Assembly (NCBI RefSeq): GCF_001905885.1
Contig: NZ_LIYH01000001.1
Coordinates: 248,001-312,000, forward strand
Length of the DNA stretch: 64,000 nt
DNA from: Streptomyces sp. CB03234
GTDB taxonomy: Bacteria > Actinomycetota > Actinomycetes > Streptomycetales > Streptomycetaceae
Direction of reading: 5' to 3'
Each line of letters starts with the position of its first letter. Position 1 is the first letter of the stretch. The position numbers were made by a program, and so were the translations under genes. Under the pieces are notes generated by a model, which worked only from the letters and a program-made list of their open reading frames with translations, made no database searches and was not told the DNA's origin. This document shows positions 24,206 through 34,172 of this stretch, piece after piece.

Positions 24206-25619
24206 GGTACTGCTCGGCGTGGCCGGCGATCAGGTCGAGGACGGCGGTGATGTCGTGCACGGTCGTCTCGGGGTTGAGCAGGGTGAACTTGAGGTACTGG
24301 CGGCCGTCGACCTTCGTACCGGCGACGACGGCCTCGCCCGACGCGAACAGCGCCTTGCGGGCGTGGAGGTTGGCGCGGTCAATCTCGGTGGGCGAGGTGA
24401 CGTCGGCCGGGATGTAGCGGAAGACGAGGGTGGACAGCGACGGCTCGACGACGACGTCGTAGCGCGGGTCGGCGGCCAGCACGTCCCAGCCTGCGGCGGC
24501 CAGGTCGCACACCTCGTCGAAGAGCTGCCCGACACCGTCGGCGCCCATGACGCGCAGCGTCATCCACAGCTTGAGCGCGTCGAAGCGGCGGGTGGTCTGG
24601 AGCGACTTGTCGACCTGGTTGGGGATCCGCTCTTCGAGCGTGCGGCGCGGGTTGAGGTACTCCGCGTGGTACGTCGCGTGGCGCAGCGTGGCGCCGTCGC
24701 GGACCAGCAGGGCGGAGGAACTGACCGGCTGGAAGAACGACTTGTGGTAGTCGACCGTGACCGAGTCGGCGCGCTCGATGCCGTAGAGGAGGTGGCGGCG
24801 GGTGGGGGAGGCGAGCAGGCCGCAGCCGTACGCGGCGTCGACGTGCATCCAGGCGCCGTACTGGGCGGCCAGCTCGGCGATCTCCGGGAGCGGGTCGATG
24901 GACCCGAAGTCGGTGGTGCCGGCGGTCGCGACGATCGCCATGGGGGTCAGCCCCTGGGCGGCGCACAGCTCCAGCTCGGCGGCGAGGGCGACGGACTGCA
25001 TGCGCTTGTCGCGGTCGGTGGGGATCGCGATGACGGCCTGGGGGGAGAGGCCGAGGAGCTTGGCCGACTTCTGGACGCTGAAGTGGCTGCACTCGGAGGT
25101 GAAGATCCGCAGTTTCGCCAGGTCGGCGGCCTTGGCCTCCTCGCGGGCGAGGAGCAGGGCCTGCAGGTTGGACTGCGTACCGCCGCTGGTGAACACCCCG
25201 TCGGCGGCCGGGCCGAGGCCGATGCGGCCGGTGGTCCAGTCGACCAGCTTCCGCTCGATGAGGGTGCCGCCGGCGCTCTGGTCCCAGGTGTCCAGGGAGG
25301 AGTTGACGGCGGAGAGGACCGCCTCGCCGAGGACGGCGGGGATCACGACCGGGCAGTTGAGGTGGCCCAGGTAGCGGGGGTGGTGGAAGTAGACGGCGTC
25401 GCGGAGGTAGACCTGCTCCAGCTCGTCGAGCGCGGCGGAGGCGTCACCGAGCGGCCGGTCGAGGTCGACGGCGGAGATGAGCGGGGCCAGTTCGTCGGGG
25501 GTGACGCCGGTGAACGGCTGTCGGGTGGAGGCGAGCCGGTTCGCCACCCGCTCGACTCCTTCGGTGACGGAACGCCGGTACTGCTCGGCGGTTGCGTCAT
25601 TGAGCAGGTGCGAGCGCAT
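24177..25619 (-). CDS. desA: DesA lysine decarboxylase
   Basis: This 480-residue PLP-dependent group II decarboxylase converts lysine to cadaverine, the first step of desferrioxamine synthesis. The PLP-binding lysine is in [18 protein letters not shown], preceded by [12 protein letters not shown] with the cofactor-binding Asp. The early PLP phosphate region is [18 protein letters not shown]. The start ATG (25617-25619) follows GGGAGGA. A palindromic iron box lies 76 bp upstream, so the desABCD transcript should be repressed by DmdR1 with ferrous iron. Confidence 0.96.
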   Translation of the reverse strand: MRSHLLNDATAEQYRRSVTEGVERVANRLASTRQPFTGVTPDELAPLISAVDLDRPLGDASAALDELEQVYLRDAVYFHHPRYLGHLNCPVVIPAVLGEAVLSAVNSSLDTWDQSAGGTLIERKLVDWTTGRIGLGPAADGVFTSGGTQSNLQALLLAREEAKAADLAKLRIFTSECSHFSVQKSAKLLGLSPQAVIAIPTDRDKRMQSVALAAELELCAAQGLTPMAIVATAGTTDFGSIDPLPEIAELAAQYGAWMHVDAAYGCGLLASPTRRHLLYGIERADSVTVDYHKSFFQPVSSSALLVRDGATLRHATYHAEYLNPRRTLEERIPNQVDKSLQTTRRFDALKLWMTLRVMGADGVGQLFDEVCDLAAAGWDVLAADPRYDVVVEPSLSTLVFRYIPADVTSPTEIDRANLHARKALFASGEAVVAGTKVDGRQYLKFTLLNPETTVHDITAVLDLIAGHAEQYLGENLVHAS

Positions 25620-25694
25620 GCGATGTCCTCCCGGGTACGGGGACTTGATCGGCCCTCAGGGGACAGGAGGGGTTTGAGGAGCCGCGGTGGTAAG

Positions 25695-25713
25695 TAAGGT
25701 TAGCCTAACCTAA
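25695..25713. promoter_or_regulatory. Iron box (DmdR/IdeR operator) of desABCD
   Basis: TAAGGTTAGCCTAACCTAA contains a nearly perfect palindrome and matches the 19-bp iron box TTAGGTTAGGCTAACCTAA bound by DmdR1. It stands 76 bp upstream of desA. Confidence 0.9.
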
Positions 25714-26351
25714 TTTGAACCTGCAACGGATGCGGGCCTCTCACAGGGCCCATCCGTTGCACGGCCGTTGCACGGCGGTGCGGCGCCCTGGCGGGCGCGG
25801 TGCGGTGCCCCTGGCGGGCTCCCAGGCAGGCGCCTGAGCCCCGCCGTGGGCGGGCCTGCGCACCGGCCGGGCGCCCGGGGCTGGACCCCCGGCCTGGGAC
25901 CGCGCCGTGCCCGGTGACGTTCCGGGCGTGCGTCCGGGCCTGCCCGCGTGCGTCCGGGCCTGCGGCGGCACGGGGCCGGCGGCGGGCCGGCCGCGTGATG
26001 CACCGTCTGGCGCCCGCACCCGGCCGCAACGCCCGCGTCTTGCACGGCCGGACGTGACCGCCCCGGCTTGCGTCCCGGGTGGGTGCCGGGACTTGGGCTC
26101 GGGAGCGACGACCTGGGTGTCCGGCGGCTCGGGCGGGATCCGGCCGTGGACGGCGGCGCCCTGGACACCGGCACCGGCGACCCGGGCCGCCCGCTCGGGC
26201 GCGTGGCCGTGGTGCGAGGCCACTGGTCACGCGTCCCCCGGCGGATCCCCGGGGTTCCGGCCCGTCAGGGCGCCGGCACGGCGTACGTCCCGGACCGGGC
26301 GCTCTGGGACGGACGCGCGGTCGGGGGCGGACGCGCGGTCGGGGACGGGGC
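25714..26351. other. 640-bp GC-rich gap between desA promoter and desF
   Basis: Several frames are open but all are Arg/Pro/Gly-rich, overlap each other and lack ribosome binding sites, so I see no gene. Short direct repeats occur: CGTGCGTCCGGGCCTGC at about 25927 and 25948, GTTGCACGGC at about 25755, and GACGCGCGGTCGGGG twice at about 26313-26346. It forms the tail of the desF transcript and the upstream side of the desA promoter. Confidence 0.5.
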
Positions 26352-27188
26352 CTACGCCTCGTCCTCGGCCGCGTCCGGGGCCTCCCGGAGCGCGTCCTCG
26401 CTCAGGCCCTTGCGCCAGTAGCCGACGAACGTCACGCGCCGGCGATCGATGCCGCGCTCGTTGACCAGGTGGCGGCGGAGCGCCTTCATCGAACCGGACT
26501 CGCCCGCGATCCAGGCGTACGGAGCCGTGCCGGACAGCTCGGCGGCGCGTACGGCGTCGACGGCGGCGGGCGCGCCCTCCTCCCGGACCAGCCAGGTGAC
26601 GGTCGCGTCCGCCTCGGTCGCCAGCTCCAGCCGGTCGGCGGCGTACGGGACTTCGAGCCACACCCGCGCCCTGGTCCCGGCCGGCAGCCACTCCAGGATC
26701 GACGAGGCGGCGGGCAGCGCCGTCTCGTCGCCCCAGATCAGCACCTCGTCCGCGTCCTCGGGCAACCGGAAACGCACACCGGTGTTGTCGGCGACCGTCG
26801 GGCCGAGGACGACCACCCGGTCGCCCTCCGAGGCCTGCGCGGCCCAGCGGCACGCGGGACCGCCGTCCTCGTGGAGGGCGAAGTCGATGTCCACCTCGTC
26901 CGGGTCCTGGCGCTGCTCCCGCACGGTGTACGAGCGCATCACCGCCCGTACGTCGTCCGGCATGGCCCGCCACGCGCCGAGCGCGCCGTACAGGTCCCCG
27001 TCCGCCACCGGCGGCATGACCGGCTCCGGCTGGCCCGGGTGCGGCAGGAACAGTGACAGGCTCTGGTCGCGGCCCCCGGCGGCGAAACCTTTCAGCTCGT
27101 CACCGGTCGCCCCCGTGAAGGTGACGCGGACCAGCGACGGGCCGAGCCGCCGGGCCCGCGCCACCTTCAGGGAGAAGAAACCGAACAT
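26352..27188 (-). CDS. desF: DesF siderophore-interacting flavoprotein (ferric-siderophore reductase)
   Basis: This 278-residue protein of the SIP/ViuB family binds FAD and reduces ferric desferrioxamine in the cytoplasm so that iron is released. Features are the ferredoxin-reductase-like FAD domain with MRSYTVREQR (residues about 85-95), a middle part GPACRWAAQASEGDRVVVLGP, and the NAD(P)H domain with LIWGDETALPAASSILEWLP and WIAGESGSMKALRRHL. The C-terminus has the family motif RVTFVGYWRKGLSE. It lies 5 bp after desE and is probably transcribed with it from the iron box at 28292. Confidence 0.94.
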   Translation of the reverse strand: MFGFFSLKVARARRLGPSLVRVTFTGATGDELKGFAAGGRDQSLSLFLPHPGQPEPVMPPVADGDLYGALGAWRAMPDDVRAVMRSYTVREQRQDPDEVDIDFALHEDGGPACRWAAQASEGDRVVVLGPTVADNTGVRFRLPEDADEVLIWGDETALPAASSILEWLPAGTRARVWLEVPYAADRLELATEADATVTWLVREEGAPAAVDAVRAAELSGTAPYAWIAGESGSMKALRRHLVNERGIDRRRVTFVGYWRKGLSEDALREAPDAAEDEA

Positions 27189-27193
27189 GCGGC

Positions 27194-28240
27194 TCAGGCC
27201 ACCTTCTTGGCGTTCTCGATCGCCTTGGCGAGGTCCTCGAGCAGGACCGCGCACTTGTCGTACGAGTAGATCGGCTCGGTGAAGCGCGGGATGACCTGAC
27301 CGGCCTTCACGGCCGGAAGCTGGGCCCAGGTCGGCTTGGACTTCAGGTCGGCGGGCTGGATGGCCTGGCTGCGGTTGTCCATCATGATGATGTCGGCCGG
27401 GTACGTGTCGAGGTTCTCCCAGCTGAGCTCCTCGAAGTAGCCCTGGGCGTTCACCTTCGGCTTCACGAACTTCACGCCCAGCTCCTCGAAGTACGCGGTG
27501 TCCGCGGACATCTTGGCGAGCGAGACGTAGAACAGCTCCGCGCTGGCCGAGCCGATCATGACGCGGATCTCCGGCCGCGCCTTGGCGGCGGCGCGCAGCG
27601 TGGCGGCTGCCTTCTCGAAGCGGGCCTTGGCGTCGACCGTCTTCTTGGCCTTCAGGTCCGCCCCGAGGGACTCGGCCAGCTCGGCGTGGCGCGCCAGGGC
27701 CTTCGGCATGGTGGTGTTGGCGGCCCACAGCGCGACGGTCGGCGCCAGCTTGACGATCTTGTCGTGGGACTGCGGCGGCAGGTACCACAGGACGTCCTTG
27801 TCCCACATCGCCGAGACCAGCAGCTCGGGCTCGAGCTTCAGGTACTCCTCGATGTTGAAGGTGCCCCAGACGTTGCCGAGGTTCTTCACCTTGGTGACGT
27901 CGAGGTCGCCGGCCTGGATGTCCGGCTTGTCCTTACCGGTCTTGGGGTCCTTGACGGTCGTCGGGCCGAAAACGCCCTTGACCTCGATGTCGTAGTCGTG
28001 CAGTGCGGCGGCGGTGCCGATGAAGGCGACGATGTTCTTCGGGGTGGACTTCAGCTCGACCGCCTTGCCGCGGTCGTCCGTGAACTTCCAGGGGCCGGAC
28101 TTCTCGCCGGCCGCGGACGAGCTCTTGCTGTCCTTTTTGTCGCCACCGCATGCGACGAGCGCGGCGCCGAGCCCGATGGCGCCGCCCGCGGCGAGCAGGC
28201 CGCGACGGGTGAGATGGGAGGCTCGGGCGTTGCTGGGCAT
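27194..28240 (-). CDS. desE: DesE ferric-desferrioxamine-binding lipoprotein
   Basis: This 348-residue lipoprotein is the extracellular receptor for ferrioxamines, feeding an ABC importer encoded elsewhere. The ATG at 28238-28240 is preferred over an upstream codon because it leads directly into a twin-arginine signal (HLTRRGLLAAGGAIGLGAALVACGG) with lipobox LVAC. The mature part has the FecB/BtuF-type helical-backbone binding-protein fold, with KNIVAFIGTAAALHDYDIEVKG and a C-terminal IYSYDKCAVLLEDLAKAI. An iron box sits about 50 bp upstream. Confidence 0.94.
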   Translation of the reverse strand: MPSNARASHLTRRGLLAAGGAIGLGAALVACGGDKKDSKSSSAAGEKSGPWKFTDDRGKAVELKSTPKNIVAFIGTAAALHDYDIEVKGVFGPTTVKDPKTGKDKPDIQAGDLDVTKVKNLGNVWGTFNIEEYLKLEPELLVSAMWDKDVLWYLPPQSHDKIVKLAPTVALWAANTTMPKALARHAELAESLGADLKAKKTVDAKARFEKAAATLRAAAKARPEIRVMIGSASAELFYVSLAKMSADTAYFEELGVKFVKPKVNAQGYFEELSWENLDTYPADIIMMDNRSQAIQPADLKSKPTWAQLPAVKAGQVIPRFTEPIYSYDKCAVLLEDLAKAIENAKKVA

Positions 28241-28291
28241 GGCGGAGTCGCTTTCGTACGGCCGTATTCGGCCACTGGGCAAGTTCGAGGG

Positions 28292-28307
28292 TAGGTTAGC
28301 CTAACCT
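28292..28307. promoter_or_regulatory. Iron box of desEF
   Basis: TAGGTTAGCCTAACCT is a perfect 16-bp palindrome matching the DmdR/IdeR operator core and almost identical to the box before desA. It lies 52 bp upstream of the desE start. Confidence 0.9.
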
Positions 28308-28363
28308 CACGCGTTGTCCAGAGGGTGCCCCGGTGTGTGGTGGAGCACGCCACGGCAGCGGCC

Positions 28364-28390
28364 GGCCGCCGCCCCGGGGGGACGGCGGCC
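28364..28390 (-). terminator. Terminator of the leucine-catabolism operon
   Basis: GGCCGCCG (28364-28371) and CGGCGGCC (28383-28390) form a GC-only 8-bp stem around a C/G-rich loop that can pair further. It lies 18 bp beyond the acdH stop codon and before the desE iron box. Confidence 0.55.
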
Positions 28391-28408
28391 GCCACGTACC
28401 CCCGCCCG

Positions 28409-29569
28409 TCAGGCGGAAAGCCCCAACTCCCTTGCGATCAGCATGCGCTGGACCTCGCTCGTGCCCTCGCCGATCTCCAGGATCTTGGAGTCCCGCCACA
28501 TCCGGGCCACCGGATACTCGTTCATGAAGCCGTAGCCGCCGTGGATCTGGGTGGCCTCGCGGGCGTTGTCGACGGCGACGGTCGACGAGTACAGCTTCGC
28601 CAGCGCCGCCTCCTTCTTGAACGGCTCGCCGCTCACCAGCCGGGAGGCGGCGTCACGCCAGCCGACACGGGCCATGTGCGCCCGCATCTCCATGTCGGCG
28701 ATCTTGAACTGGATGGCCTGGTTGTCGCCGATCGGCCGCCCGAACGCATGCCGCTCCTTGGCGTACTTCACCGACTCGTCCACACACCCCTGCGCCAGGC
28801 CCGTCGCCAGCGCCGAGATGGCGATCCGGCCCTCGTCGAGGATGCGCAGGAACTGGGCGTACCCCCGCCCCTCCTCACCCAGCAGGTTCGCCACCGGGAC
28901 GCGGACGTCGGAGAAGGACAGCTCACGGGTGTCCGAGGCGTTCCAGCCGACCTTCGAGTAGGGCGCCGCCACCGTGAAGCCGGGGGTGCCGGACGGGACG
29001 ATGATGGAGGAGATCAGCGGCTTGCCGTCGGGGGTGCGGCCGGTGACGGCGGTGACCGTGACCAGGCCCGTGATGTCCGTACCCGAGTTGGTGATGAAGC
29101 ACTTGGAGCCGTTGATGACCCACTCGTCGCCGTCCCGGACGGCCGTGGTGCGGGTGCCGCCCGCGTCGGAGCCCGCGCCCGGCTCGGTCAGCCCGAACGC
29201 GCCGAGGATCTCGCCGCCGCACATGCGCGGCAGCCACTGCTGCTTCTGCTCCTCGGTGCCGAAGCGGTAGACCGGCATCGCGCCGAGCGAGACGCCCGCC
29301 TCCAGGGTGATGGCCACGGACGAGTCCACCCGGGCCAGCTCCTCCAGCGCGATCCCGAGGGCGAGGTAGTCACCGCCCATGCCGCCGTACTCCTCCGGGA
29401 AGGGCAGCCCGAACAGGCCCATCTGCCCCATCTCGCGAACGATCTCGTACGGGAACTCATGGCGCTCGTAGAAGTCCCCGATCTTCGGGGCGACGACCTC
29501 GTGGGCGAACTCCTCGACGGTGCGGCGCAGTTCCTCGTGCTCCGGTGAGAGCCGGTGGTCCAGGGACAT
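28409..29569 (-). CDS. acdH: Acyl-CoA dehydrogenase, probably isovaleryl-CoA/branched-chain
   Basis: This 386-residue FAD-dependent enzyme oxidises short branched acyl-CoA (isovaleryl-CoA from leucine) to the 2-enoyl-CoA. It shows the family layout: helical N-terminal domain, middle domain with AFGLTEPGAGSDAGG and WVINGSKCFITNSG, and C-terminal domain with QAIQFKIADMEMRAHMAR and the catalytic-region MQIHGGYGFMNEYPVARMWRDSKILEIGEGTSEVQ-type ending (read as IHGGYGFMNEYP, EIGEGTSEVQ). The start ATG lies 3 bp after the hmgL stop codon. The neighbours (hmgL, mccA, mccB) point to leucine catabolism rather than straight-chain beta-oxidation. Confidence 0.92.
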   Translation of the reverse strand: MSLDHRLSPEHEELRRTVEEFAHEVVAPKIGDFYERHEFPYEIVREMGQMGLFGLPFPEEYGGMGGDYLALGIALEELARVDSSVAITLEAGVSLGAMPVYRFGTEEQKQQWLPRMCGGEILGAFGLTEPGAGSDAGGTRTTAVRDGDEWVINGSKCFITNSGTDITGLVTVTAVTGRTPDGKPLISSIIVPSGTPGFTVAAPYSKVGWNASDTRELSFSDVRVPVANLLGEEGRGYAQFLRILDEGRIAISALATGLAQGCVDESVKYAKERHAFGRPIGDNQAIQFKIADMEMRAHMARVGWRDAASRLVSGEPFKKEAALAKLYSSTVAVDNAREATQIHGGYGFMNEYPVARMWRDSKILEIGEGTSEVQRMLIARELGLSA

Positions 29570-29572
29570 GAC

Positions 29573-30526
29573 TCAGGACTCCTTGTGGGAGGCCGCGCCG
29601 CCGAGGGCGCGGACGGTGCGGGACGGGCTGGGTCGGCCCAGTTGTCCGGCCAGCCACACGCTCGTGGCGGTGAGCCGGCCGAGGTCGACCCCGGTGTCGA
29701 TGCCGAGGCCGTGAAGCATCCACACGAGGTCTTCGGTGGCGAGGTTGCCGGTGGCGGACTTGGCGTACGGACAGCCGCCGAGGCCGCCGGCGGAGGCGTC
29801 GACGGTGGTGACGCCGTGCTGGAGGGCGGCGAGGGTGTTGGCGAGCGCCTGGCCGTAGGTGTCGTGGAAGTGCACGGCCAGCGCGCCCGTCGGAATGCCC
29901 GCCTCGTTCAGGGCGGTGAGGAGCCGGGTCACGTGACCGGGCGTGGCCACGCCGATGGTGTCGCCCAGGCTCAGCTCGTCGCAGCCCATGTCCTTCAGCC
30001 GACGGCACACGGCGACCACCTGGTCGACCGGGACGGGGCCTTCCCAGGGGTCGCCGAAACACATGGACAGATAGCCGCGCACGGTGAGGCCGTGCTCCAC
30101 CGCACGGGTGACGACCGGGGCGAACATGGCGAGCGCCTCGTCCACCGTCCGGTTCAGGTTGGCCTTCGCGAACGACTCCGTGGCGCTCGCGAACACGGCC
30201 ACCTCCCGCGCCCCGAGCGCCAGCGCCCGGTCCAGGCCGCGCTCGTTCGGCACGAGGACCGGCAGGCGTACGCCTTCGAGGTCCTTGACGAGCGGGAACA
30301 GCCGCTCGGCGTCGGCGAGCTGGGGCACCCACGTGGGGTGGACGAAGCTGGTCGCCTCGATCGTCGTGAGCCCGGCGTCCGCGAGGCGCCGGATGAACTC
30401 GGCCTTCACCTCGGTCGGGACGGTGCCCTGCTCGTTCTGCAGCCCGTCGCGCGCGCCCACCTCATGGATCCGGACGCGGGCCGGCAGCCCGGGCGCGGGG
30501 ACGGTCATGGGAAGCCCTGTGGTCAT
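29573..30526 (-). CDS. hmgL: Hydroxymethylglutaryl-CoA lyase
   Basis: This 317-residue TIM-barrel enzyme of the DRE-metallolyase family splits HMG-CoA to acetoacetate and acetyl-CoA, the last step of leucine breakdown. The N-terminal metal/substrate motif is [15 protein letters not shown], and [14 protein letters not shown] and [13 protein letters not shown] supply the metal-binding His residues. The loop with the catalytic Cys is [15 protein letters not shown]. It overlaps the mccA stop codon in ATGA (30523-30526). An alternative ATG six codons downstream is possible. Confidence 0.95.
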   Translation of the reverse strand: MTTGLPMTVPAPGLPARVRIHEVGARDGLQNEQGTVPTEVKAEFIRRLADAGLTTIEATSFVHPTWVPQLADAERLFPLVKDLEGVRLPVLVPNERGLDRALALGAREVAVFASATESFAKANLNRTVDEALAMFAPVVTRAVEHGLTVRGYLSMCFGDPWEGPVPVDQVVAVCRRLKDMGCDELSLGDTIGVATPGHVTRLLTALNEAGIPTGALAVHFHDTYGQALANTLAALQHGVTTVDASAGGLGGCPYAKSATGNLATEDLVWMLHGLGIDTGVDLGRLTATSVWLAGQLGRPSPSRTVRALGGAASHKES

Positions 30527-32466
30527 GCCTCCACCTCCTCCTTGGGAATCACCACGGCCAGCACCTGGTCCATGGCGACGGTGGTGCCGGGCGTGACGTC
30601 CAGCTCGGCGACGGTGCCGTCGTGCGGGGCGGAGATGACGTGCTCCATCTTCATCGCCTCGACGACGACGAGCCCCTGCCCGGCCGTCACCTCGTCCCCG
30701 ACGGCCACCTTCACGACGGTGACCGTCCCGGGCATGGGCGCGGTGAGCGAGTCGGCCCCGGCGTGCGCGGTCCGGTCCAGGGATGCCTCGACGGGGTCGT
30801 GGTCCAGGACGTTCCAGCTGTCCCCGTCCCGGCCGAGCCAGGTCCCGGCACGGTGGAAGGTGTGGGTGAGGCCGTCCACGGTGACCGTGACCCGGTCGTC
30901 GCTCACGCGCGCGTGGCCCCGGGTGCGGTGGGCGACCGGCTCGTGGCCCGGGACGCGCAGCCAGTGCGTGACCGGTACGGGCTCCCCGCCCAGCCGCCAG
31001 CCGCTGGGCACCGAGAACGGGTCGGTCCAGCCGGTGGCGTCCGCCCGGGGCCGCAGCGCGTCCTCCCGTACCGCCGCGGCGGCTTCGTACACCTCGTCGG
31101 GGACCCCGCTCGGGACCAGCGCGTCCACGTCCCGCTCCACCAGGCCCGTGTCCAGGTCACCGGTGACGACGTCCGGGTGGGCGAGCAGACGGCGCAGGAA
31201 ACCGGCGTTCGTCGGTACGCCGAGCGTGACCGTGCCGGCGAGGGCCGCCCGGAGCTTGCGCAGGGCGGTCGGCCGGTCGGGCGCGTGGACGATGACCTTC
31301 GCCAGCATCGGGTCGTACAGGCTGGAGACCTCCGTACCCTCACTCAGACCCGAGTCCGTCCGCACCCCCTCGCCCTGCGGCTCGCTGAGCGCCAGCACCG
31401 TGCCGCCCGACGGCAGGAAACCGCGCGAAGGATCCTCCGCGCAGAGCCGGGCCTCGATGGAGTGGCCGGAGAGCGTGATGTCGCCCTGGGCGAACCCGAG
31501 CGGCTCCCCGGCGGCCACCCGCAACTGCCACTCCACCAGGTCCACACCCGTGATCAGCTCGGTCACCGGGTGCTCCACCTGGAGCCGGGTGTTCATCTCC
31601 ATGAAGTAGTACGCGGACGGATCGCCGCCCGGGACGATGAACTCCACCGTCCCCGCACCCCGGTAGCCGCACGACCGGGCCGCCTGGACCGCCGCCTCGC
31701 CCATCGCCGCGCGGGTCTTCTCGTCCAGCAGGACCGACGGGGCCTCCTCGATGATCTTCTGGTGGCGGCGCTGGAGCGAGCACTCGCGCTCGCCCAGGTG
31801 GACGACATTGCCGTGCCCGTCCGCCAGCACCTGGATCTCGATGTGCCGGGGCCGGTCGATCCACCGCTCGACCAGCAGCGTGTCGTCGCCGAACGACGCC
31901 CGCGCCTCGCGCCGCGCCGCCGCGATCTCCTCCAGCAGGGCCGACTCCACCCGCGTGAGGCGCATGCCCTTGCCGCCGCCGCCCGCCGACGGCTTCAGCA
32001 GCACCGGCATGCCGATCTCGCGCGCCGCCGCCGCCAGTTCGTCGTCGCTCAACCCGCTCCCGGAGGAGCCGGGCACGACCGGAACGCCAGCGGCCTTCAC
32101 GGTCTCCTTGGCGCGGATCTTGTCACCCATGAGGGCGATGGCCTCGGCCGGCGGGCCGATGAAGACCAGCCCCGCGTCCTCGCACGCTTGCGCGAAGCCG
32201 GCGTTCTCCGCCAGGAAGCCGTACCCCGGGTGGACCGCCTGCGCGCCGGTCCGCGCCGCCGCCTCCAGCAGCCGGTCCACGCGCAGATAGCTCTCGGCGG
32301 CGGCCGGCGGCCCGATCCGTACCGCCGTGTCCGCCTCCCGTACGTGCCGGGCGTCGGCGTCCGCGTCACTGAAGACGGCCACCGAGCGGATGCCGAGGGC
32401 CCGCAGCGTACGGATCACGCGGACCGCGATCTCACCTCGGTTGGCCACCAGGACGGTGTCGAACAT
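30523..32466 (-). CDS. mccA: Methylcrotonyl-CoA carboxylase biotin-containing alpha subunit
   Basis: This 647-residue subunit carries a biotin carboxylase domain ([22 protein letters not shown] at the start; ATP-grasp glycine-rich loop [24 protein letters not shown]) and a C-terminal biotinyl domain with the biotinylated lysine in [11 protein letters not shown]. It carboxylates 3-methylcrotonyl-CoA together with the beta subunit next to it. The ATG at 32464-32466 is chosen since GAGGGGAA precedes it. It lies 11 bp after mccB and overlaps hmgL. The operon context separates it from the fatty-acid acetyl/propionyl-CoA carboxylases of streptomycetes. Confidence 0.94.
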   Translation of the reverse strand: MFDTVLVANRGEIAVRVIRTLRALGIRSVAVFSDADADARHVREADTAVRIGPPAAAESYLRVDRLLEAAARTGAQAVHPGYGFLAENAGFAQACEDAGLVFIGPPAEAIALMGDKIRAKETVKAAGVPVVPGSSGSGLSDDELAAAAREIGMPVLLKPSAGGGGKGMRLTRVESALLEEIAAARREARASFGDDTLLVERWIDRPRHIEIQVLADGHGNVVHLGERECSLQRRHQKIIEEAPSVLLDEKTRAAMGEAAVQAARSCGYRGAGTVEFIVPGGDPSAYYFMEMNTRLQVEHPVTELITGVDLVEWQLRVAAGEPLGFAQGDITLSGHSIEARLCAEDPSRGFLPSGGTVLALSEPQGEGVRTDSGLSEGTEVSSLYDPMLAKVIVHAPDRPTALRKLRAALAGTVTLGVPTNAGFLRRLLAHPDVVTGDLDTGLVERDVDALVPSGVPDEVYEAAAAVREDALRPRADATGWTDPFSVPSGWRLGGEPVPVTHWLRVPGHEPVAHRTRGHARVSDDRVTVTVDGLTHTFHRAGTWLGRDGDSWNVLDHDPVEASLDRTAHAGADSLTAPMPGTVTVVKVAVGDEVTAGQGLVVVEAMKMEHVISAPHDGTVAELDVTPGTTVAMDQVLAVVIPKEEVEA

Positions 32467-32477
32467 CGTCGTTCCCC

Positions 32478-34097
32478 TCACATCCGGAAGACGCCGAACT
32501 GGGGGTCACCCAGAGGCGCGTTGGCACAAGCGGTCAAGGCGAGACCCAGCACCTGGCGGGTCTCCAGCGGGTCGATCACGCCGTCGTCCCAGAGGCGGGC
32601 CGTCGCGTAATAGGCGCTCCCCTGCTGCTCGTACTGCGCGCGGATCGGGTCCTTGAACGCCTCCTCGTCCTCGGCGGACCAGGACTCCCCGCGCGCCTCC
32701 AGCTGGTCGCGCTTGACGGTGGCGAGGACGGAAGCGGCCTGCTCACCGCCCATGACGGAGATCTTGGCGTTGGGCCACATCCACAGGAAGCGCGGGCTGT
32801 ACGCCCGGCCGCACATCGAGTAGTTGCCGGCGCCGTACGAACCGCCGACGACGACCGTCAGCTTCGGCACGCGCGTGCAGGCGACGGCCGTGACCATCTT
32901 GGCGCCGTGCTTGGCGATGCCGCCCGCCTCGTAGTCCCGGCCGACCATGAAGCCGGAGATGTTCTGGAGGAACAGCAGCGGGATGCCGCGCTGGTCGCAC
33001 AGCTCGATGAAGTGCGCGCCCTTCTGGGCGGATTCGGCGAACAGGATGCCGTTGTTGGCGACGATGCCGACCGGGTGGCCGTGGATCCGGGCGAATCCGG
33101 TGACCAGGGTCTGCCCGAACTCCGACTTGAACTCCTGGAACCGGGAGCCGTCCACGATCCGGGCGATGATCTCCCGGGCGTCGTAGGGCGTCCGCGAATC
33201 GACCGGCACCGCCCCGTACAGCCCCGCCGGGTCGACCTTCGGCTCCTCGGCGGGCTCCACCGACCAGGGCAGCGGGCCCCGGGAGGGGAGCGTCGAGACG
33301 ATGTTCCGGACGATGCGGAGGGCGTGCGCGTCGTCCTCCGCGAGGTGGTCGGTGACCCCGGACGTACGGGAGTGGACCTCGCCGCCGCCCAGCTCCTCCG
33401 CCGTGACGACCTCGCCGGTCGCCGCCTTCACCAGCGGCGGGCCACCCAGGAAGATCGTGCCCTGGTTCCGTACGATCACGGCCTCGTCGCTCATCGCGGG
33501 GACGTACGCCCCACCGGCCGTGCACGAGCCGAGGACGGCGGCGATCTGCGGGATGCCGGCGCCCGACATACGGGCCTGGTTGTAGAAGATCCGCCCGAAG
33601 TGCTCCCGGTCGGGGAAGACCTCGTCCTGCTTGGGCAGGAACGCCCCGCCCGAGTCCACCAGGTAGACGCAGGGGAGCCGGTTCTCCAGGGCCACCTCCT
33701 GGGCACGGAGGTGCTTCTTCACCGTCATCGGGTAGTACGTGCCGCCCTTGACGGTCGCGTCGTTCGCCACGACGACGACCTCCCGGCCGCTCACCCGGCC
33801 GATACCGGCGATCACCCCGGCGGCCGGCGCCTGGTCGTCGTACATCCCGTTCGCCGCGAGGGGCGCCAGCTCCAGGAACGGCGAGCCGGGGTCCAGGAGG
33901 GTGTCCACGCGGTCGCGCGGCAGCAGCTTGCCGCGCGCGGTGTGCCGGGCGCGGGCCTTGTCACCGCCCCCCAGCCGGGCGGCGGCCAACCGGGCGCGCA
34001 GCCCGTCGGCCAGCTCGTGGTGCGCCGCCTCATTGGCCTGCCAGGCGGCGGAGGCCGGATCTGCCGTGCTGGTCAGCACGGGCGCCTGCTGCATCAT
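32478..34097 (-). CDS. mccB: Methylcrotonyl-CoA carboxylase carboxyltransferase beta subunit
   Basis: This 539-residue carboxyltransferase has the two-domain crotonase-like fold of acyl-CoA carboxylase beta subunits. Motifs include [27 protein letters not shown] (N-terminal CoA site; shortened here to [14 protein letters not shown]), [16 protein letters not shown] and the C-terminal oxyanion region [19 protein letters not shown]. The long [16 protein letters not shown] helix is typical of MCC beta subunits. It is the first gene of the operon. Two palindromic operators shared with the divergent TetR gene lie 8-53 bp upstream of its start. Confidence 0.95.
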   Translation of the reverse strand: MMQQAPVLTSTADPASAAWQANEAAHHELADGLRARLAAARLGGGDKARARHTARGKLLPRDRVDTLLDPGSPFLELAPLAANGMYDDQAPAAGVIAGIGRVSGREVVVVANDATVKGGTYYPMTVKKHLRAQEVALENRLPCVYLVDSGGAFLPKQDEVFPDREHFGRIFYNQARMSGAGIPQIAAVLGSCTAGGAYVPAMSDEAVIVRNQGTIFLGGPPLVKAATGEVVTAEELGGGEVHSRTSGVTDHLAEDDAHALRIVRNIVSTLPSRGPLPWSVEPAEEPKVDPAGLYGAVPVDSRTPYDAREIIARIVDGSRFQEFKSEFGQTLVTGFARIHGHPVGIVANNGILFAESAQKGAHFIELCDQRGIPLLFLQNISGFMVGRDYEAGGIAKHGAKMVTAVACTRVPKLTVVVGGSYGAGNYSMCGRAYSPRFLWMWPNAKISVMGGEQAASVLATVKRDQLEARGESWSAEDEEAFKDPIRAQYEQQGSAYYATARLWDDGVIDPLETRQVLGLALTACANAPLGDPQFGVFRM

Positions 34098-34105
34098 GCC
34101 CCCAG

Positions 34106-34121
34106 GTTAATGACCGTTAAC
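34106..34121. promoter_or_regulatory. TetR operator 1 between mccB and tetR
   Basis: GTTAATGACCGTTAAC is a 16-bp imperfect palindrome of the form GTTAnnG-CnnTTAAC. A second copy lies 29 bp downstream, with the same phase. Confidence 0.65.
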
Positions 34122-34134
34122 GTGTGTCCATCAG

Positions 34135-34150
34135 GTTAACGACCGCTAAC
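34135..34150. promoter_or_regulatory. TetR operator 2 between mccB and tetR
   Basis: GTTAACGACCGCTAAC is the second copy of the palindrome. It ends 22 bp before the TetR start codon, consistent with autoregulation and control of the mcc operon. Confidence 0.65.
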
Positions 34151-34172
34151 CGCCTTGTCTAGAATCAATCCC

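Noticed and set aside
25714..26351. A gene between desF and desA
   Set aside because: Open frames on both strands are Arg/Pro-rich, overlapping and without ribosome binding sites.
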